Assembly (NCBI GenBank): GCA_025548565.1 | Contig: JAJLPB010000020.1 | Span: forward strand, 50,670 to 114,669 | Length of the DNA stretch: 64,000 bases | DNA from: Rugamonas sp. A1-17 | GTDB taxonomy: Bacteria; Pseudomonadota; Gammaproteobacteria; Burkholderiales; Burkholderiaceae_D | Reading direction: 5' to 3' | Shown here: positions 1 through 8,618 of the stretch, piece by piece | How positions within the stretch are numbered: position 1 is the stretch's first letter | Layout of the letters: each line of letters starts with the position of its first letter | Position numbers and translations under genes: made by a program | Notes under the pieces: generated by a model | Told to the model about the DNA's origin: nothing | Seen by the model: the letters and a program-made list of their open reading frames with translations, nothing else | The model's database searches: none

Positions 1-117
1 GATGCTACCGTCCTGCAGGGCGGTCTCCAGCACTCGCTTGTCGCGGAAATAGCCGGCGCCGCGGCCGTAGGTGCCATTGTCGAAGAAACGGCGCACATCG
101 TCTGGGGTGTATCGCAT
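1..117 (-). CDS. N-terminus of probable SWIM zinc-finger / SNF2-type helicase (partial)
   Basis: The minus strand reads an open frame from an ATG at 115-117 off the left edge (39 codons). The peptide begins MRYTPDDVRRFFDNGTYGRG and continues with a GYFRDKRV-like stretch. This 'x-x-R-G-x-x-Y-x-x-x-x-V' pattern resembles the N-terminus of bacterial SWIM zinc-finger proteins that continue into an SNF2/RapA ATPase. An in-frame stop lies five codons upstream of the ATG, which supports this start. No Shine-Dalgarno is visible, and the T-run of the upstream gene's terminator ends only a few bases before the ATG. The zinc finger and helicase parts are outside the window, so the family call is tentative. 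Confidence 0.45.
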   Translation of the reverse strand, partial: MRYTPDDVRRFFDNGTYGRGAGYFRDKRVLETALQDGSI

Positions 118-120
118 GGA

Positions 121-151
121 AAAAGAGCGCTATCAATCTAAACAGCGCTCA
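121..151 (-). terminator. Rho-independent terminator of the YflT-domain gene
   Basis: Reading the minus strand, a perfect 7-bp stem GAGCGCT/AGCGCTC (145-151 with 126-132) encloses a 12-nt loop and is followed at once by five T (121-125). It lies about 60 bp beyond the stop of the gene at 212-1126. Confidence 0.6.
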
Positions 152-211
152 TTATCGCCAATTCCGGGCCGCGCTGGGAACAACGCCAAAAAACAGTATG
201 CCGCCCCCAGC

Positions 212-1126
212 CTACTTCGTCACGCGCTCCCAACCGGCGCGCACCGCTTCCTTGAACTTTTCCCAGCTCGACTGCGGGTGCCGGCTTTCCCAGTCGCTGC
301 GCAGCGTCGGTTCGGCGCTGTCCCACGGCTGGTCCTTGTAGCCGGGATTGCCCGCCATCGATTCGCCGTAGCGATAGGCCGGGTCGAATTCCTGGTAGGT
401 GTTGCCGGTGTACGAAAGCGTCTTCTCCCAATGCGAACGGAAATATTCGGCGTCGTCCTCGCTGTCGTCGCCGCGCAGGATGTCCAGGCTGTCCTGGTTG
501 GGCGCGGACGTGCTCGGATAGATGCGCATGCCGCTGCGCTGCACCGTGCTTTGTTCCGAGATCGGCGCGTTCACGCCGGTCATGGTCGGCACCACCGTTT
601 CGCCGCGCTGCATCGAGCCCTGCGTCAACGAGCCCTGCTCGGAGCGGGCGAAGTCCACCGCCTCCTCGCGCGGACGGATGCCGTGCTGCTCGGGCGCGCT
701 TTGCTGCGCGCCCAGCGCGGTCTGGGATGTGCCGCCACTACGTAGCAGCTCGCCGCCGGTCCAGCCGCTGGCGCGCCACATGGTTTCATGCTCGTCGATG
801 TCGATCGGCTTGAAATCGTCGACGATGTCGGCCGCGCGGTCGGCCGCGTCCATGCTGTTGGTCTGGACGGTCAGCACCACGTGGCCGCGGTTCAGCGCTT
901 CGGCGTAGATGTGGCGGTCCGCGTGCTCGCGCCCCAGCAATTGGCTGAACATCTGCTTGATGCTGTGCAGGATGGACTCGTCGTCGTTGATGCGCGGCGT
1001 GCCGGCCACGCTGCCGGAATCGCTGACGGTGATGCTTTCGGCGGCATAGCCGCAGTGGATCAGTTCGTCCTTGGCTCGGTTTGCCTCGGCACGGGTTTCA
1101 AATACTGCTGCCAATGTGTGTGTCAT
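212..1126 (-). CDS. YflT / general stress protein 17M-like domain protein
   Basis: This is a soluble protein of 304 residues. Residues 1-95 form a YflT-type (general stress protein 17M-like) domain: THTLAAVFETRAEANRAKDEL followed by a GYAAESITVSD-like strand. This module occurs in stress proteins and has no known catalytic role. The rest is a low-complexity acidic/Gln/Ser tail ending in a Trp-rich segment (SSWEKFKEAVRAGWERVTK), with no membrane segment. The ATG at 1124-1126 is preferred over an upstream alternative because AGGAG lies 7-8 bases before it. The gene is monocistronic, with a hairpin/T-run terminator just downstream. A stress-related role is inferred from the domain alone. Confidence 0.65.
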   Translation of the reverse strand: MTHTLAAVFETRAEANRAKDELIHCGYAAESITVSDSGSVAGTPRINDDESILHSIKQMFSQLLGREHADRHIYAEALNRGHVVLTVQTNSMDAADRAADIVDDFKPIDIDEHETMWRASGWTGGELLRSGGTSQTALGAQQSAPEQHGIRPREEAVDFARSEQGSLTQGSMQRGETVVPTMTGVNAPISEQSTVQRSGMRIYPSTSAPNQDSLDILRGDDSEDDAEYFRSHWEKTLSYTGNTYQEFDPAYRYGESMAGNPGYKDQPWDSAEPTLRSDWESRHPQSSWEKFKEAVRAGWERVTK

Positions 1127-1234
1127 GGTGGGCTCCTGGGTTGAGACGCTAGAGACCGGACGCCAGAGTTCGGTCACCATTCCAGTCTACGTCCGATACC
1201 GCGCGGGTAGCGCCCGTTTGCCGAGAGGAAATCG

Positions 1235-1262
1235 CGCGCGCACCGCCAGGGCCGTGCGCGCG
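1235..1262 (-). terminator. GC-rich hairpin after the SPFH gene
   Basis: A 9-bp stem CGCGCGCAC/GTGCGCGCG with a 10-nt loop lies directly downstream of the SPFH-gene stop at 1271. No T-run follows on the minus strand, so it is a possible terminator or mRNA 3'-end stabiliser rather than a canonical intrinsic terminator. Confidence 0.4.
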
Positions 1263-1270
1263 CCGGGCGA

Positions 1271-3199
1271 TCAGCCCTTGGTGTCGATGGCCTGCGTCAG
1301 TTCGCCGGCTTTCATCGCGCTCATCAGGCCCATCAGCGTGCCGAAGGCGTTGCTGTCGCCGCCGCCCATCTGCACCTGCGGCACCAGCGGCACCTTGGCC
1401 GTTTCAAACGCTTCGGCCAGGCGCAGCATCACGGTCTGCATCAGCTGCTTGTCCGCGCCCTCGCCCTGCATCGCCTCGGACTTGGCCTGGATGGCCGCAG
1501 CCTCCGCCTCGCCCACCGAGCGGATCGCCGAGGCGCGGCCGGCGCCTTCCATCTCCTGGCGGAACTTGTCGGCCTGGGCCAGCGCCTCGATCTCCTGGCG
1601 GCGTTTCTCGGCGGCCTTGACGCTGGCCGAACCCTGGTTCTCCTTGATCGAGATGTCCACCAGCGAGCCGGTCAGCTCCTTCTGCTTGGCGGCGCGCTGT
1701 TCGGCCTCGTTCAGCTCGCGCTGCTTGTCGGCCGCGATCTGCTTCTGCGCGAAGGTTTCGACCTGCTCGCGGGCGATCTGGCGGTCGCGCAGCTGGGCCA
1801 TGATGTCCTCGATCTTGTTGTCGCCGGGCTGGGGTTTCGGCGTGCCGATCAGCACCTCCTGGAATTCCAGCGAGTAGGCCTGGAAGCGCTGCTTCATGTC
1901 GGTCGAGGCGTTGTTCTGCAGCTCGCTGCGCGACTGGATCAGGTCGATGAAGGTCTTGGTCTGCGAGACGTTTTTAAAGTACGACGACACCATCGGATCG
2001 AGCGTCTGCTCGACCAGCTGCGCCACGTTGCCGAAGCGCTGCACCACCATCGGCGCCTTGCGGTAGTCGATGTGCACCACCACCGACAGCGGCAGCTGCG
2101 GCTCGAACGCGTCCTTGGTGATCAGGGTGATCTCGCGCAGGTTCTTGTCGAAGTTGGAGCCGCTCTCGCCGGACTTCCACATCAGCACGAAGTTGGTGGT
2201 CGGTACCAGCTCGATCTTGCCGGCGTAGGTGTTGAAGGCGTATTTGCCCGGCATCAGCGCGTCGCGCCACACGCCACGGCAGCCGGTTTCCACCAGCTCG
2301 CCATGCGAGTATTCGGTGCCCGACAAGTCGGTGCCCACGCGGCCCGTGTACGACACCACCACGCCGACGAAGCCAACCGGAATGATGGTCTTCTTGATGA
2401 ACTCCACCGTCGCGAACAAGCGGTTGATGAAGTAGGTGCCTTCGACCAGCACGCGCTCCTGGCGGCCACGGCGGCCACCGGCAGCGAGGAACTTCTCCGG
2501 CTCCTGGAAGGCGTTGTGGCTGTCGCCGACGTCGGGTGCCAGCAGCTCGTCCTTCAGCAGGCCGGGGCCGTCCTGCACGGTCACCACGGCCAGCTGGTCG
2601 GAGTCATGCGAGCCGGTCACTTCCTTGATCACCACCGGCTTGAAGCCGCCGCGCTCGTCGAGCACGCCGCGCATCTGCTGGTAGTAGGCTTTTTCCAGCG
2701 CGTCGAGCGACATCGAATAGGTGGTCTCCTCCGTCATCACGACGAACAGCGCGGGGTTGATGATGTGGGTACCTTCGCGCAGCACCATGCGCTGCGGGCC
2801 TTTCTGGCCGCCGTCGCGCAGGAAGTCGCGGACGTTGCGGAAGTCGACGATGCGCGAGTTGTCGGCCAGCGTCTGGCCGGCCGGCAGATCGAGGCCGTCG
2901 CGGGCGAAGACGTAGGCAATGGTGCCCTGCGTGACCGACACCATCGGATGGATGTGCACGCGGTACTGGAACGGCGCGAAGAAGTGGAAGCCGCCGCGGC
3001 GCAGTTCGGGCTGCAGGCCGGCCTCGCCGTTCAGCGCGAGCAGGCCGTTTTGCACGGAGCCGGACGAGCTCCAGAGTTTTTCGATGACCCCGACGCGGTC
3101 GTTGGGGATGTACTTGATGGCCCCGGAAAACTTGACCAGGGCGGCGATGACGAGAATGCAGACGACAATGGTTACTTCACTGCCAAGCAGGGTAAACAT
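1271..3199 (-). CDS. SPFH/Band 7 (flotillin-like) membrane protein
   Basis: This is a 642-residue membrane scaffold of the SPFH superfamily (flotillin-like). One N-terminal membrane segment (about residues 6-24) is followed by a long SPFH region. A charged, Ala/Glu-rich coiled coil at about residues 450-590 contains the EAEAAAIQAKSEAMQGEGA motif typical of flotillins, and the tail has a short Gly-rich stretch. The start ATG at 3197-3199 has AAAGG 6 bases upstream. It is longer than canonical flotillins (about 450-500 residues) because of extra sequence between residues 90 and 300. Such proteins organise membrane microdomains or support membrane stress responses; no NfeD partner is seen next to it. 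Confidence 0.8.
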   Translation of the reverse strand: MFTLLGSEVTIVVCILVIAALVKFSGAIKYIPNDRVGVIEKLWSSSGSVQNGLLALNGEAGLQPELRRGGFHFFAPFQYRVHIHPMVSVTQGTIAYVFARDGLDLPAGQTLADNSRIVDFRNVRDFLRDGGQKGPQRMVLREGTHIINPALFVVMTEETTYSMSLDALEKAYYQQMRGVLDERGGFKPVVIKEVTGSHDSDQLAVVTVQDGPGLLKDELLAPDVGDSHNAFQEPEKFLAAGGRRGRQERVLVEGTYFINRLFATVEFIKKTIIPVGFVGVVVSYTGRVGTDLSGTEYSHGELVETGCRGVWRDALMPGKYAFNTYAGKIELVPTTNFVLMWKSGESGSNFDKNLREITLITKDAFEPQLPLSVVVHIDYRKAPMVVQRFGNVAQLVEQTLDPMVSSYFKNVSQTKTFIDLIQSRSELQNNASTDMKQRFQAYSLEFQEVLIGTPKPQPGDNKIEDIMAQLRDRQIAREQVETFAQKQIAADKQRELNEAEQRAAKQKELTGSLVDISIKENQGSASVKAAEKRRQEIEALAQADKFRQEMEGAGRASAIRSVGEAEAAAIQAKSEAMQGEGADKQLMQTVMLRLAEAFETAKVPLVPQVQMGGGDSNAFGTLMGLMSAMKAGELTQAIDTKG

Positions 3200-3413
3200 A
3201 CGAACCTTTCGGTTGTGGATAAAGTTGTGGGATGCAGCAGCCCGGCGCGGCTATCGTCGCGAACAGGCAAATGGGAGGCTGGTGTTGGGGAGGGGTACTG
3301 CGCTTGCCGCGAGGGCACTAACGAGTGGGGTGAACACGATTTTTTGTTGTGGCATTTCAGTGAGTTCGTGCAGCTCATTCTGGCACAAATCCCTTGAAGG
3401 TAAAGGCCGCTTG

Positions 3414-3443
3414 CCGCGATTAGAATCCTCCCTCTAATCGCGG
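3414..3443 (-). terminator. Hairpin downstream of the PPC/DUF4214 gene
   Basis: A perfect 10-bp stem (CCGCGATTAG with CTAATCGCGG, 10-nt loop) lies 10 bases past the stop of the gene at 3453-6536. No T-run is present on either side. It probably marks the 3' end of that transcript. The rest of the 250-base gap to the SPFH gene (3200-3413) holds that gene's leader and shows nothing else recognisable. Confidence 0.45.
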
Positions 3444-3452
3444 CGACGGCGC

Positions 3453-6400
3453 TTAACCGTAGTAGGTATAGGCGAAACCCTTGCCGATCAGCGGCAGCAG
3501 CGCGGCCTGGTTTTCCGCGCTCTCGCTGAAGCTGAGCAGCACTTGCGCGCGCGCCTGGCCGTCGTGCAGGCCTGCCATCCAGTGGTCAAATCCGGCCTGC
3601 TCCGGCGCCCGGTGCAGCACGTTGTTGTACAGGCTGGTGACGAAGTCGGCGTCGCCCTGTGCCGCCCCGTACGTGGTCTTGAATTCCGTGCTGTCGATGA
3701 AGTCCTGCGCCACAGTGGCCAGCGTCATGCCGGCGTCGAGCTTGCTGATCCAGAAGCCCAGGCCATCAATGTCGGGACTGCGGTTGAAGGCGGCCTGGTA
3801 CATCCGGTACGCCTGGCCCGCGGTGCCTCCGACATCGTAGGCAATCGCGACATCGGGAAACACGATGCGCTCGATGCCGTGCAGCGTATCGGTCAGCTTG
3901 GTCTCATAGGACTGCAGCGTGATGCGATCGGCGCCCGGCGTCAAACTCACCGCATACGAGGCGGTGTTGTAGTACACCGTGTCGCGCCCCGCCAGCCCGT
4001 CGATCTGCTTGCCGCTGACGCTGCCGCCGCGCAGCATGTCGTCGCCGCCGCTGGCGCCGGCCGAGAACGGCGACGTATGGAAATGGTAGGCGAGCGCCGC
4101 CTGGTTGAGGTTGCCGGCCAGGTCTTGCACCGTGCCGGCCGCGATACTCAGCGTGTAATCGGCGTCCTGCTGCAGATAGCTGGTCCGTATCGATATGTGG
4201 TCGCCCGAGACCCAGACATTGCCCTCCGTTGCAAGCTGGTGGCCGCTGGCGTCCGTCAGCGCTATGCCGGCCAGGGCAACCGGCTTGATGAGCTCATCAA
4301 ATTTCAGCGTGTAGCGCGCGGCCAGCGGCATGCCGGTGGCGCCGTCGCTCAGCACGCCGCCGTTCAACAGGAACACGCCGGCCAGCGCCGGCCCGGTATG
4401 GTCGCCACTGATCTGCGTGGCCGCCACGGTGTAACTGCCCACGATGTTCAGGCCGCCGTGCACGGCCAGGTACATATCGCCGCTGGCGGTGGCGGTGTAG
4501 ACCAGGCGCGCCTCGGCGCCCGGCGCGCCGCTGGCGTTGCCCACCACCTTGCCGCCGCTGTCGTTCAGGCTCAGGCCCGACCAGGGCACGCTGGCGGTCA
4601 GCGTGCCGCCGCCGCCCAGGAAGCCCAGCAGATCGTAGGCATACGTCTGGCCGGCATCGACGTGCACCTTGATCCAGTCGACATCGTCGATGCTGTCGAT
4701 CACGCCTTGCAGCCGGCCGTTCACCTCCAGCACGCCGCGCGTGCCCGTGTTGGCGGCGTAGTCGTCCTGGTAGCTGGTGACCTTCAGGCGGTAGTCCTGC
4801 GCCAGCAGGCTGTCGTCGCGCACGGTGAGGTAGTAGTCGCCGGTGCTGGTCGCCTCGAACAGAAACAGCGATTCCTTCGGATGCCGCACCACCACGTCGT
4901 GCCGGTCCGCGTCCGCCACGCCGGGGCGCAGGCTGGAGGGGTGGTAGTCGCTGACTTGCGTGGGCGACAGCAGCGACACGCTGTAGGTCCGCCCGGCCAC
5001 CACGCCGAGCTTGTAGACGTCGAGGTCGCCCGGCACCTCCAGGTTGCCGTTGACGGTCGCCTCCGGCTTCAGGACAACGGCGTGGGCGGCATCGTTGCCG
5101 GCGTCGTCGACCACGCCCTTCCGCGCCAGCACCTCATAGGAACCGGTGCCGTTGTGCGGCCCCGCCACTTCGACATAATAGGTGCCGCCGGTGGCCGGCA
5201 CGAACGGCAGGCGCTGCGTGGCCCAGCTCTGCAAGCCGCTGGTGTCGGCCAGCAGCGCGCCGCGCACGTCGAACACCCGCAGCTGGCCCTCGTAGATGCC
5301 GCGGCTGCCGTCGGCGCCGGGCACGCTGTGCAGGTCGAACCAGTAGGTGGATCCGGCGTCCAGATGGACGGCGAACCAGTCGCGGTCGCCGCCGGAGTCG
5401 AGCTTGGCCGCCAAGGGCTGGCCGAGCGCCAACGCGCCGGCGCCGGCGCCGTTGGCGGCGTAATCGTCCACCGCCGGGGCGACCGACAGCTGGTAGGCCA
5501 GCGTCGGCTCGGCCGGCACGCCCTCCGAATTGCTGACGTCGACGTAGTAGTGGCCGGTGCGGGCAGGCGTGAACGTGTATTGCCCGTCGTTCCGCCCGAT
5601 GGCGGCAATCCTGGCACCGCTGCTGTCGGTCAGGACGAAATTCAAGTTCTCCAGCGGGGGCGGGACTCCGTTCCGATGCAGGTCGAACGCATAGCTCACG
5701 CCAGCGCTCAGGGCCACAAGGAACACGTCGTGGTCCAGCCCCGCCTCAAGCACGCCGGACACCGGCGCGCCGACGTTGATCGGGCTCGCCAGGGCCGATG
5801 TGCTGCCATAGTCGTCGGTGGCCACCGCCAGCTCGCGCACCGTGTAGGGAACGCCGTCGTAGCTGTTGACGGAATGCCCGCCGACATCCAGCGTATAAGT
5901 GCCGCTGCGGGGCGCGATGACGGCCACGGTCAGGGTTCCGTCTTCAGCGATGCTGTCCGTGCGCGCCACATAGTTGCCGGCCGCGTCCTTGACGCCGCCT
6001 TCGGCGGGGTAGTAGTAGCTGCTGACCGGACTGGCGATCTGCAGGTAATAGGTATGGCCCACCACCATCTCGAAAGTGAAGCGGTCGACATCGCCCGGAT
6101 ACTGAAACACGCCGTTGATTTCCGCGCCGGGTTCCAGGTGGCCGGCATTGCTGTTGTCGCTGCTGTAGTCGTCGGCCAGCGTGTAACCCAGGCGATAGCC
6201 GCCCGTCTGCGCCGCCGTGGTCTGCGCCGACATGAAATACTCGCCGCTGGTCTCGGCCGTGAACGTCATGCCCAGCTCCGTCACCGGCTTGTCGCTGTGG
6301 GCATACGCCAGGCGCTGCCCCTGGCCGTTGAACATGGCCAGGTCGACCTGGGTCAGGTCCAGCGGTTTATTGAAAGCGTAGCTGTCGTCGTTCAGGCCGA

Positions 6401-6536
6401 AGGTGTAGGTCCGCCCCGCCACCAGCGATACGCGGAACCAGTCGGCGTCGAACAGGAAGTCAAAGCGGCCGCGCGCGACAAAGCCGATCTCCATACGGCC
6501 GGTGGTCAGGATGTCGGAACTGTAGTCGTCGCTCAT
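3453..6536 (-). CDS. Large PPC-repeat protein with C-terminal DUF4214 domain
   Basis: The protein has 1,027 residues. It opens with about six tandem pre-peptidase C-terminal-like (PPC) beta-sandwich modules, each starting with DDY or DDA and carrying a 'D-x-D-x-[FVWY]' strand and 'G-x-x-Y'. A SbsA/Big-5-type Ig-like module follows at about residues 700-810, then a glycine/aspartate-rich stretch near 830 (GGDDMLRGG, reminiscent of RTX nonapeptides), then a DUF4214 module near 920-1010 (RMYQAAFNRSPDIDGLGFW). No signal peptide is visible. The architecture fits a surface protein secreted by a type I system, which is inference. A TTG at 6591-6593 could extend the protein by 19 residues; I prefer the ATG at 6534-6536 because MSDDYSSD matches the start of the PPC repeat. 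Confidence 0.7.
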   Translation of the reverse strand: MSDDYSSDILTTGRMEIGFVARGRFDFLFDADWFRVSLVAGRTYTFGLNDDSYAFNKPLDLTQVDLAMFNGQGQRLAYAHSDKPVTELGMTFTAETSGEYFMSAQTTAAQTGGYRLGYTLADDYSSDNSNAGHLEPGAEINGVFQYPGDVDRFTFEMVVGHTYYLQIASPVSSYYYPAEGGVKDAAGNYVARTDSIAEDGTLTVAVIAPRSGTYTLDVGGHSVNSYDGVPYTVRELAVATDDYGSTSALASPINVGAPVSGVLEAGLDHDVFLVALSAGVSYAFDLHRNGVPPPLENLNFVLTDSSGARIAAIGRNDGQYTFTPARTGHYYVDVSNSEGVPAEPTLAYQLSVAPAVDDYAANGAGAGALALGQPLAAKLDSGGDRDWFAVHLDAGSTYWFDLHSVPGADGSRGIYEGQLRVFDVRGALLADTSGLQSWATQRLPFVPATGGTYYVEVAGPHNGTGSYEVLARKGVVDDAGNDAAHAVVLKPEATVNGNLEVPGDLDVYKLGVVAGRTYSVSLLSPTQVSDYHPSSLRPGVADADRHDVVVRHPKESLFLFEATSTGDYYLTVRDDSLLAQDYRLKVTSYQDDYAANTGTRGVLEVNGRLQGVIDSIDDVDWIKVHVDAGQTYAYDLLGFLGGGGTLTASVPWSGLSLNDSGGKVVGNASGAPGAEARLVYTATASGDMYLAVHGGLNIVGSYTVAATQISGDHTGPALAGVFLLNGGVLSDGATGMPLAARYTLKFDELIKPVALAGIALTDASGHQLATEGNVWVSGDHISIRTSYLQQDADYTLSIAAGTVQDLAGNLNQAALAYHFHTSPFSAGASGGDDMLRGGSVSGKQIDGLAGRDTVYYNTASYAVSLTPGADRITLQSYETKLTDTLHGIERIVFPDVAIAYDVGGTAGQAYRMYQAAFNRSPDIDGLGFWISKLDAGMTLATVAQDFIDSTEFKTTYGAAQGDADFVTSLYNNVLHRAPEQAGFDHWMAGLHDGQARAQVLLSFSESAENQAALLPLIGKGFAYTYYG

Positions 6537-6667
6537 TGAATGGTAGGGGGACGGTGAATGGCCGACGATTTTAACAAAATCGTATCGTTGCAATTCTATT
6601 CAATTCCCACCGCCCACCGAGACACTGCGTCTATAATGGACAGGTCCAACGCCACTGGAACGTCTCG

Positions 6668-7399
6668 ATGCCGAAGTCGCCGCTGTCCCCGCTGCTCCTG
6701 TCGCTGCTGATGCTGCCGGCCTTGACCGCGCATGCCGGGCCGGGGGAGCTGGTGATGCTGGCGCCGCTGGACCAGACCATGCCCATCGTCCGCTTCAGCA
6801 ACGGTGCGCTCGATGGCGGCATCGTCAAGGACGTGGGCGACGCGCTGGCGCAGCGCCTGGGCCTGCGCCCGGTCTACATCAATGCCGACGTGCCCGGCGT
6901 CACGCCCGCGCTCACCAGCGGCCGCGCGGACGCCATGTGCTACGTGCTGCCGTTCTGGATCGACGGCGACTACGACTGGAGCGCGCCGCTGCTGCCCGAT
7001 ACCGAACTGGTGGTGGCGCGCGCCGAGGCGCCCCGCCTGCGCTCGCTCAAGGACCTCAAGGACAAGCCGGTGGGCACCGTGGCCGGCTACCGCTATCCGC
7101 GCATCGAGCAGGTGCTGGGCAAGCGCTTCGCGCGCGTCGACTCGGCCAGCATGGACCTCAACGTCCAGCAGATGATCGCCGGTAAAACGCCGTACACGGT
7201 GGCCGGCGAAAGCACGCTGGTCTATCTGCAGCGGATCCATCCCGCGCTGAAGCTGCGGCCCGAACTGGTGTTCTCCAGCTACAAGGCGCAATGCGCGTTC
7301 TCGCGCAAATCGCAAGTCCCGTTCACCGACGCCAACCGGGTCATCGACGCCATGCTCAGGGAGGGCGTGATCGACCAGATCCTGGCGCGCTACCGTTAG
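6668..7399 (+). CDS. Periplasmic solute-binding protein, family 3
   Basis: This 243-residue protein has a clear Sec signal peptide (PLSPLLLSLLMLPALTAHA, cleavage near residue 23). The mature part is a type II periplasmic-binding fold (SBP_bac_3-like): an N-terminal strand with PIVRFSNG, a central DALAQRLGLRP helix, an 'LTSGRADAM' segment and a C-terminal VIDAMLREGVIDQILARY helix. No permease or ATPase gene is adjacent, so it may act as an orphan sensor or binding protein rather than in an ABC importer. The next gene begins 10 bases downstream and is probably cotranscribed. It is divergent from the PPC protein gene. The ligand cannot be predicted. Confidence 0.75.
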   Translation: MPKSPLSPLLLSLLMLPALTAHAGPGELVMLAPLDQTMPIVRFSNGALDGGIVKDVGDALAQRLGLRPVYINADVPGVTPALTSGRADAMCYVLPFWIDGDYDWSAPLLPDTELVVARAEAPRLRSLKDLKDKPVGTVAGYRYPRIEQVLGKRFARVDSASMDLNVQQMIAGKTPYTVAGESTLVYLQRIHPALKLRPELVFSSYKAQCAFSRKSQVPFTDANRVIDAMLREGVIDQILARYR

Positions 7400-7409
7400 G
7401 AGCTCCCTC

Positions 7410-8618
7410 ATGAATACCGACGCACTGATCGCCGCCCTGCAAACCCACAACCAGGACCGCGATCCGCAGCTGCTGCGCATGAAGTACCGCAAGATGGCGC
7501 AAAGCGCCTTCCTGTTCCTGCGCGGCGCCGACCACCTGTTCTACGACGAGCTGCTACCCGACCAGCCGCTGTTCCGCAAGGCGCCGCTGGCGTGGAGCTG
7601 CGGCGACCTGCACGTGGAAAACTTCGGCAGCTACAAGGGCGACAACCGCCAGGTCTATTTCGATATAAACGATTTCGACGAAGCCGCGCTGGCGCCGGCC
7701 AGCTGGGACCTGGTGCGCCTGCTCACCAGCATCCAGTGCGGCGCCGAGGCGCTGCGCGTGTCGGCCAACGAGGCGGCGGCGTTGAGCGCCCACTGCCTGG
7801 ACGCCTACCGCGCCGCGCTGGCCAACGGCAAGCCACGCTGGGTCGAACGCGAGACCAGCGTGGGCCTGGTCAAAGACCTGCTGTGCGATCTGCGGGACCG
7901 CAAGCGCGCCGATTTCCTCGACAAGCGCACCACGCGCAAGGGCCAACGCCGCAGCCTGAACCCCGACGGTGTGAAGGCGCTGCCGCTGCTGCCTGGCCAG
8001 CGCGAACTGCTGGACGCCTTCCTGCCCGGCTTCGCCGCGCGGCAGGAGCAGCCCGGGTTCTACACCATGCTGGACGCGGCGCGCCGCATCGCCGGCACCG
8101 GCAGCCTGGGCTTGATGCGCTTTGTGGTGCTGGTCGAAGGCAAGGGTTCGCCGGACGGGAACTATCTGCTCGACATCAAGGAATGCAAACCGTCGGCGCT
8201 GGCGCCGCGCCTGGCCGTGTGGAATATCCCACAGCCGGCGTGGCCGGACCAGGCCAGCCGCGTGGTGACGGCGCAGCACCGCATGCAGGCGGTCGATCAC
8301 GCCTTCCTGCACGCGATTCAGCTCGATGGCCGCTCGTGCGTGCTGCGAGGGCTGCAGCCGTCGGAGGACCGCGTGGCGCTCGATGCGTGGGGCAAGAAGC
8401 TGAGCCGGCTGGAGGAAGTGATCGCCACCATGGGCTGCAACCTGGCGTGGGACCAGCTGCGCGCGGCGGGCCGGGGCGGCGCCGCCGGCGCGGACGAGCT
8501 GATCGCCCACAGCCGCGACGACGGCTGGCGCCAGCCGATGCTGAACGCCGCCGCCGCGATGGCCGAACAGACGCAGGCCCAGTGGCGGGCCTGCAAGGAG
8601 TGGCTGGCTAGCGCCTGA
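7410..8618 (+). CDS. DUF2252 family protein
   Basis: This 402-residue protein carries DUF2252 hallmarks: an N-terminal 'R-M-x-x-S-x-F-x-F-x-R-G' segment (KMAQSAFLFLRGADHLFYDE), the CGDLHVENFGSY motif and FDINDFDEA, followed by DLVRLLTS. The HxD/DxNDFD pattern resembles the catalytic core of aminoglycoside-phosphotransferase/kinase-like proteins, so an ATP-dependent small-molecule kinase activity is plausible but unproven. A Shine-Dalgarno (AGGAGC) lies 8 bases before the ATG. It follows the solute-binding protein by 10 bases. Its last 11 bases overlap the 3' end of the convergent bufC gene. Confidence 0.8.
   Translation: MNTDALIAALQTHNQDRDPQLLRMKYRKMAQSAFLFLRGADHLFYDELLPDQPLFRKAPLAWSCGDLHVENFGSYKGDNRQVYFDINDFDEAALAPASWDLVRLLTSIQCGAEALRVSANEAAALSAHCLDAYRAALANGKPRWVERETSVGLVKDLLCDLRDRKRADFLDKRTTRKGQRRSLNPDGVKALPLLPGQRELLDAFLPGFAARQEQPGFYTMLDAARRIAGTGSLGLMRFVVLVEGKGSPDGNYLLDIKECKPSALAPRLAVWNIPQPAWPDQASRVVTAQHRMQAVDHAFLHAIQLDGRSCVLRGLQPSEDRVALDAWGKKLSRLEEVIATMGCNLAWDQLRAAGRGGAAGADELIAHSRDDGWRQPMLNAAAAMAEQTQAQWRACKEWLASA

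Noticed and set aside
71..745. Plus-strand open frame near the left edge
   Set aside because: It lies opposite the YflT-domain gene, which has a ribosome site and terminator; the product is Arg/Ala-rich without features.
3543..6539. Plus-strand open frame of almost 1,000 codons opposite the PPC protein
   Set aside because: It is a GC-bias shadow with Arg/His/Val/Gly-rich sequence and no domains; the minus-strand frame has clear PPC and DUF4214 modules.
6596..7492. Minus-strand open frame opposite the solute-binding protein
   Set aside because: The plus-strand product has a signal peptide and binding-protein motifs; the minus-strand product has none.
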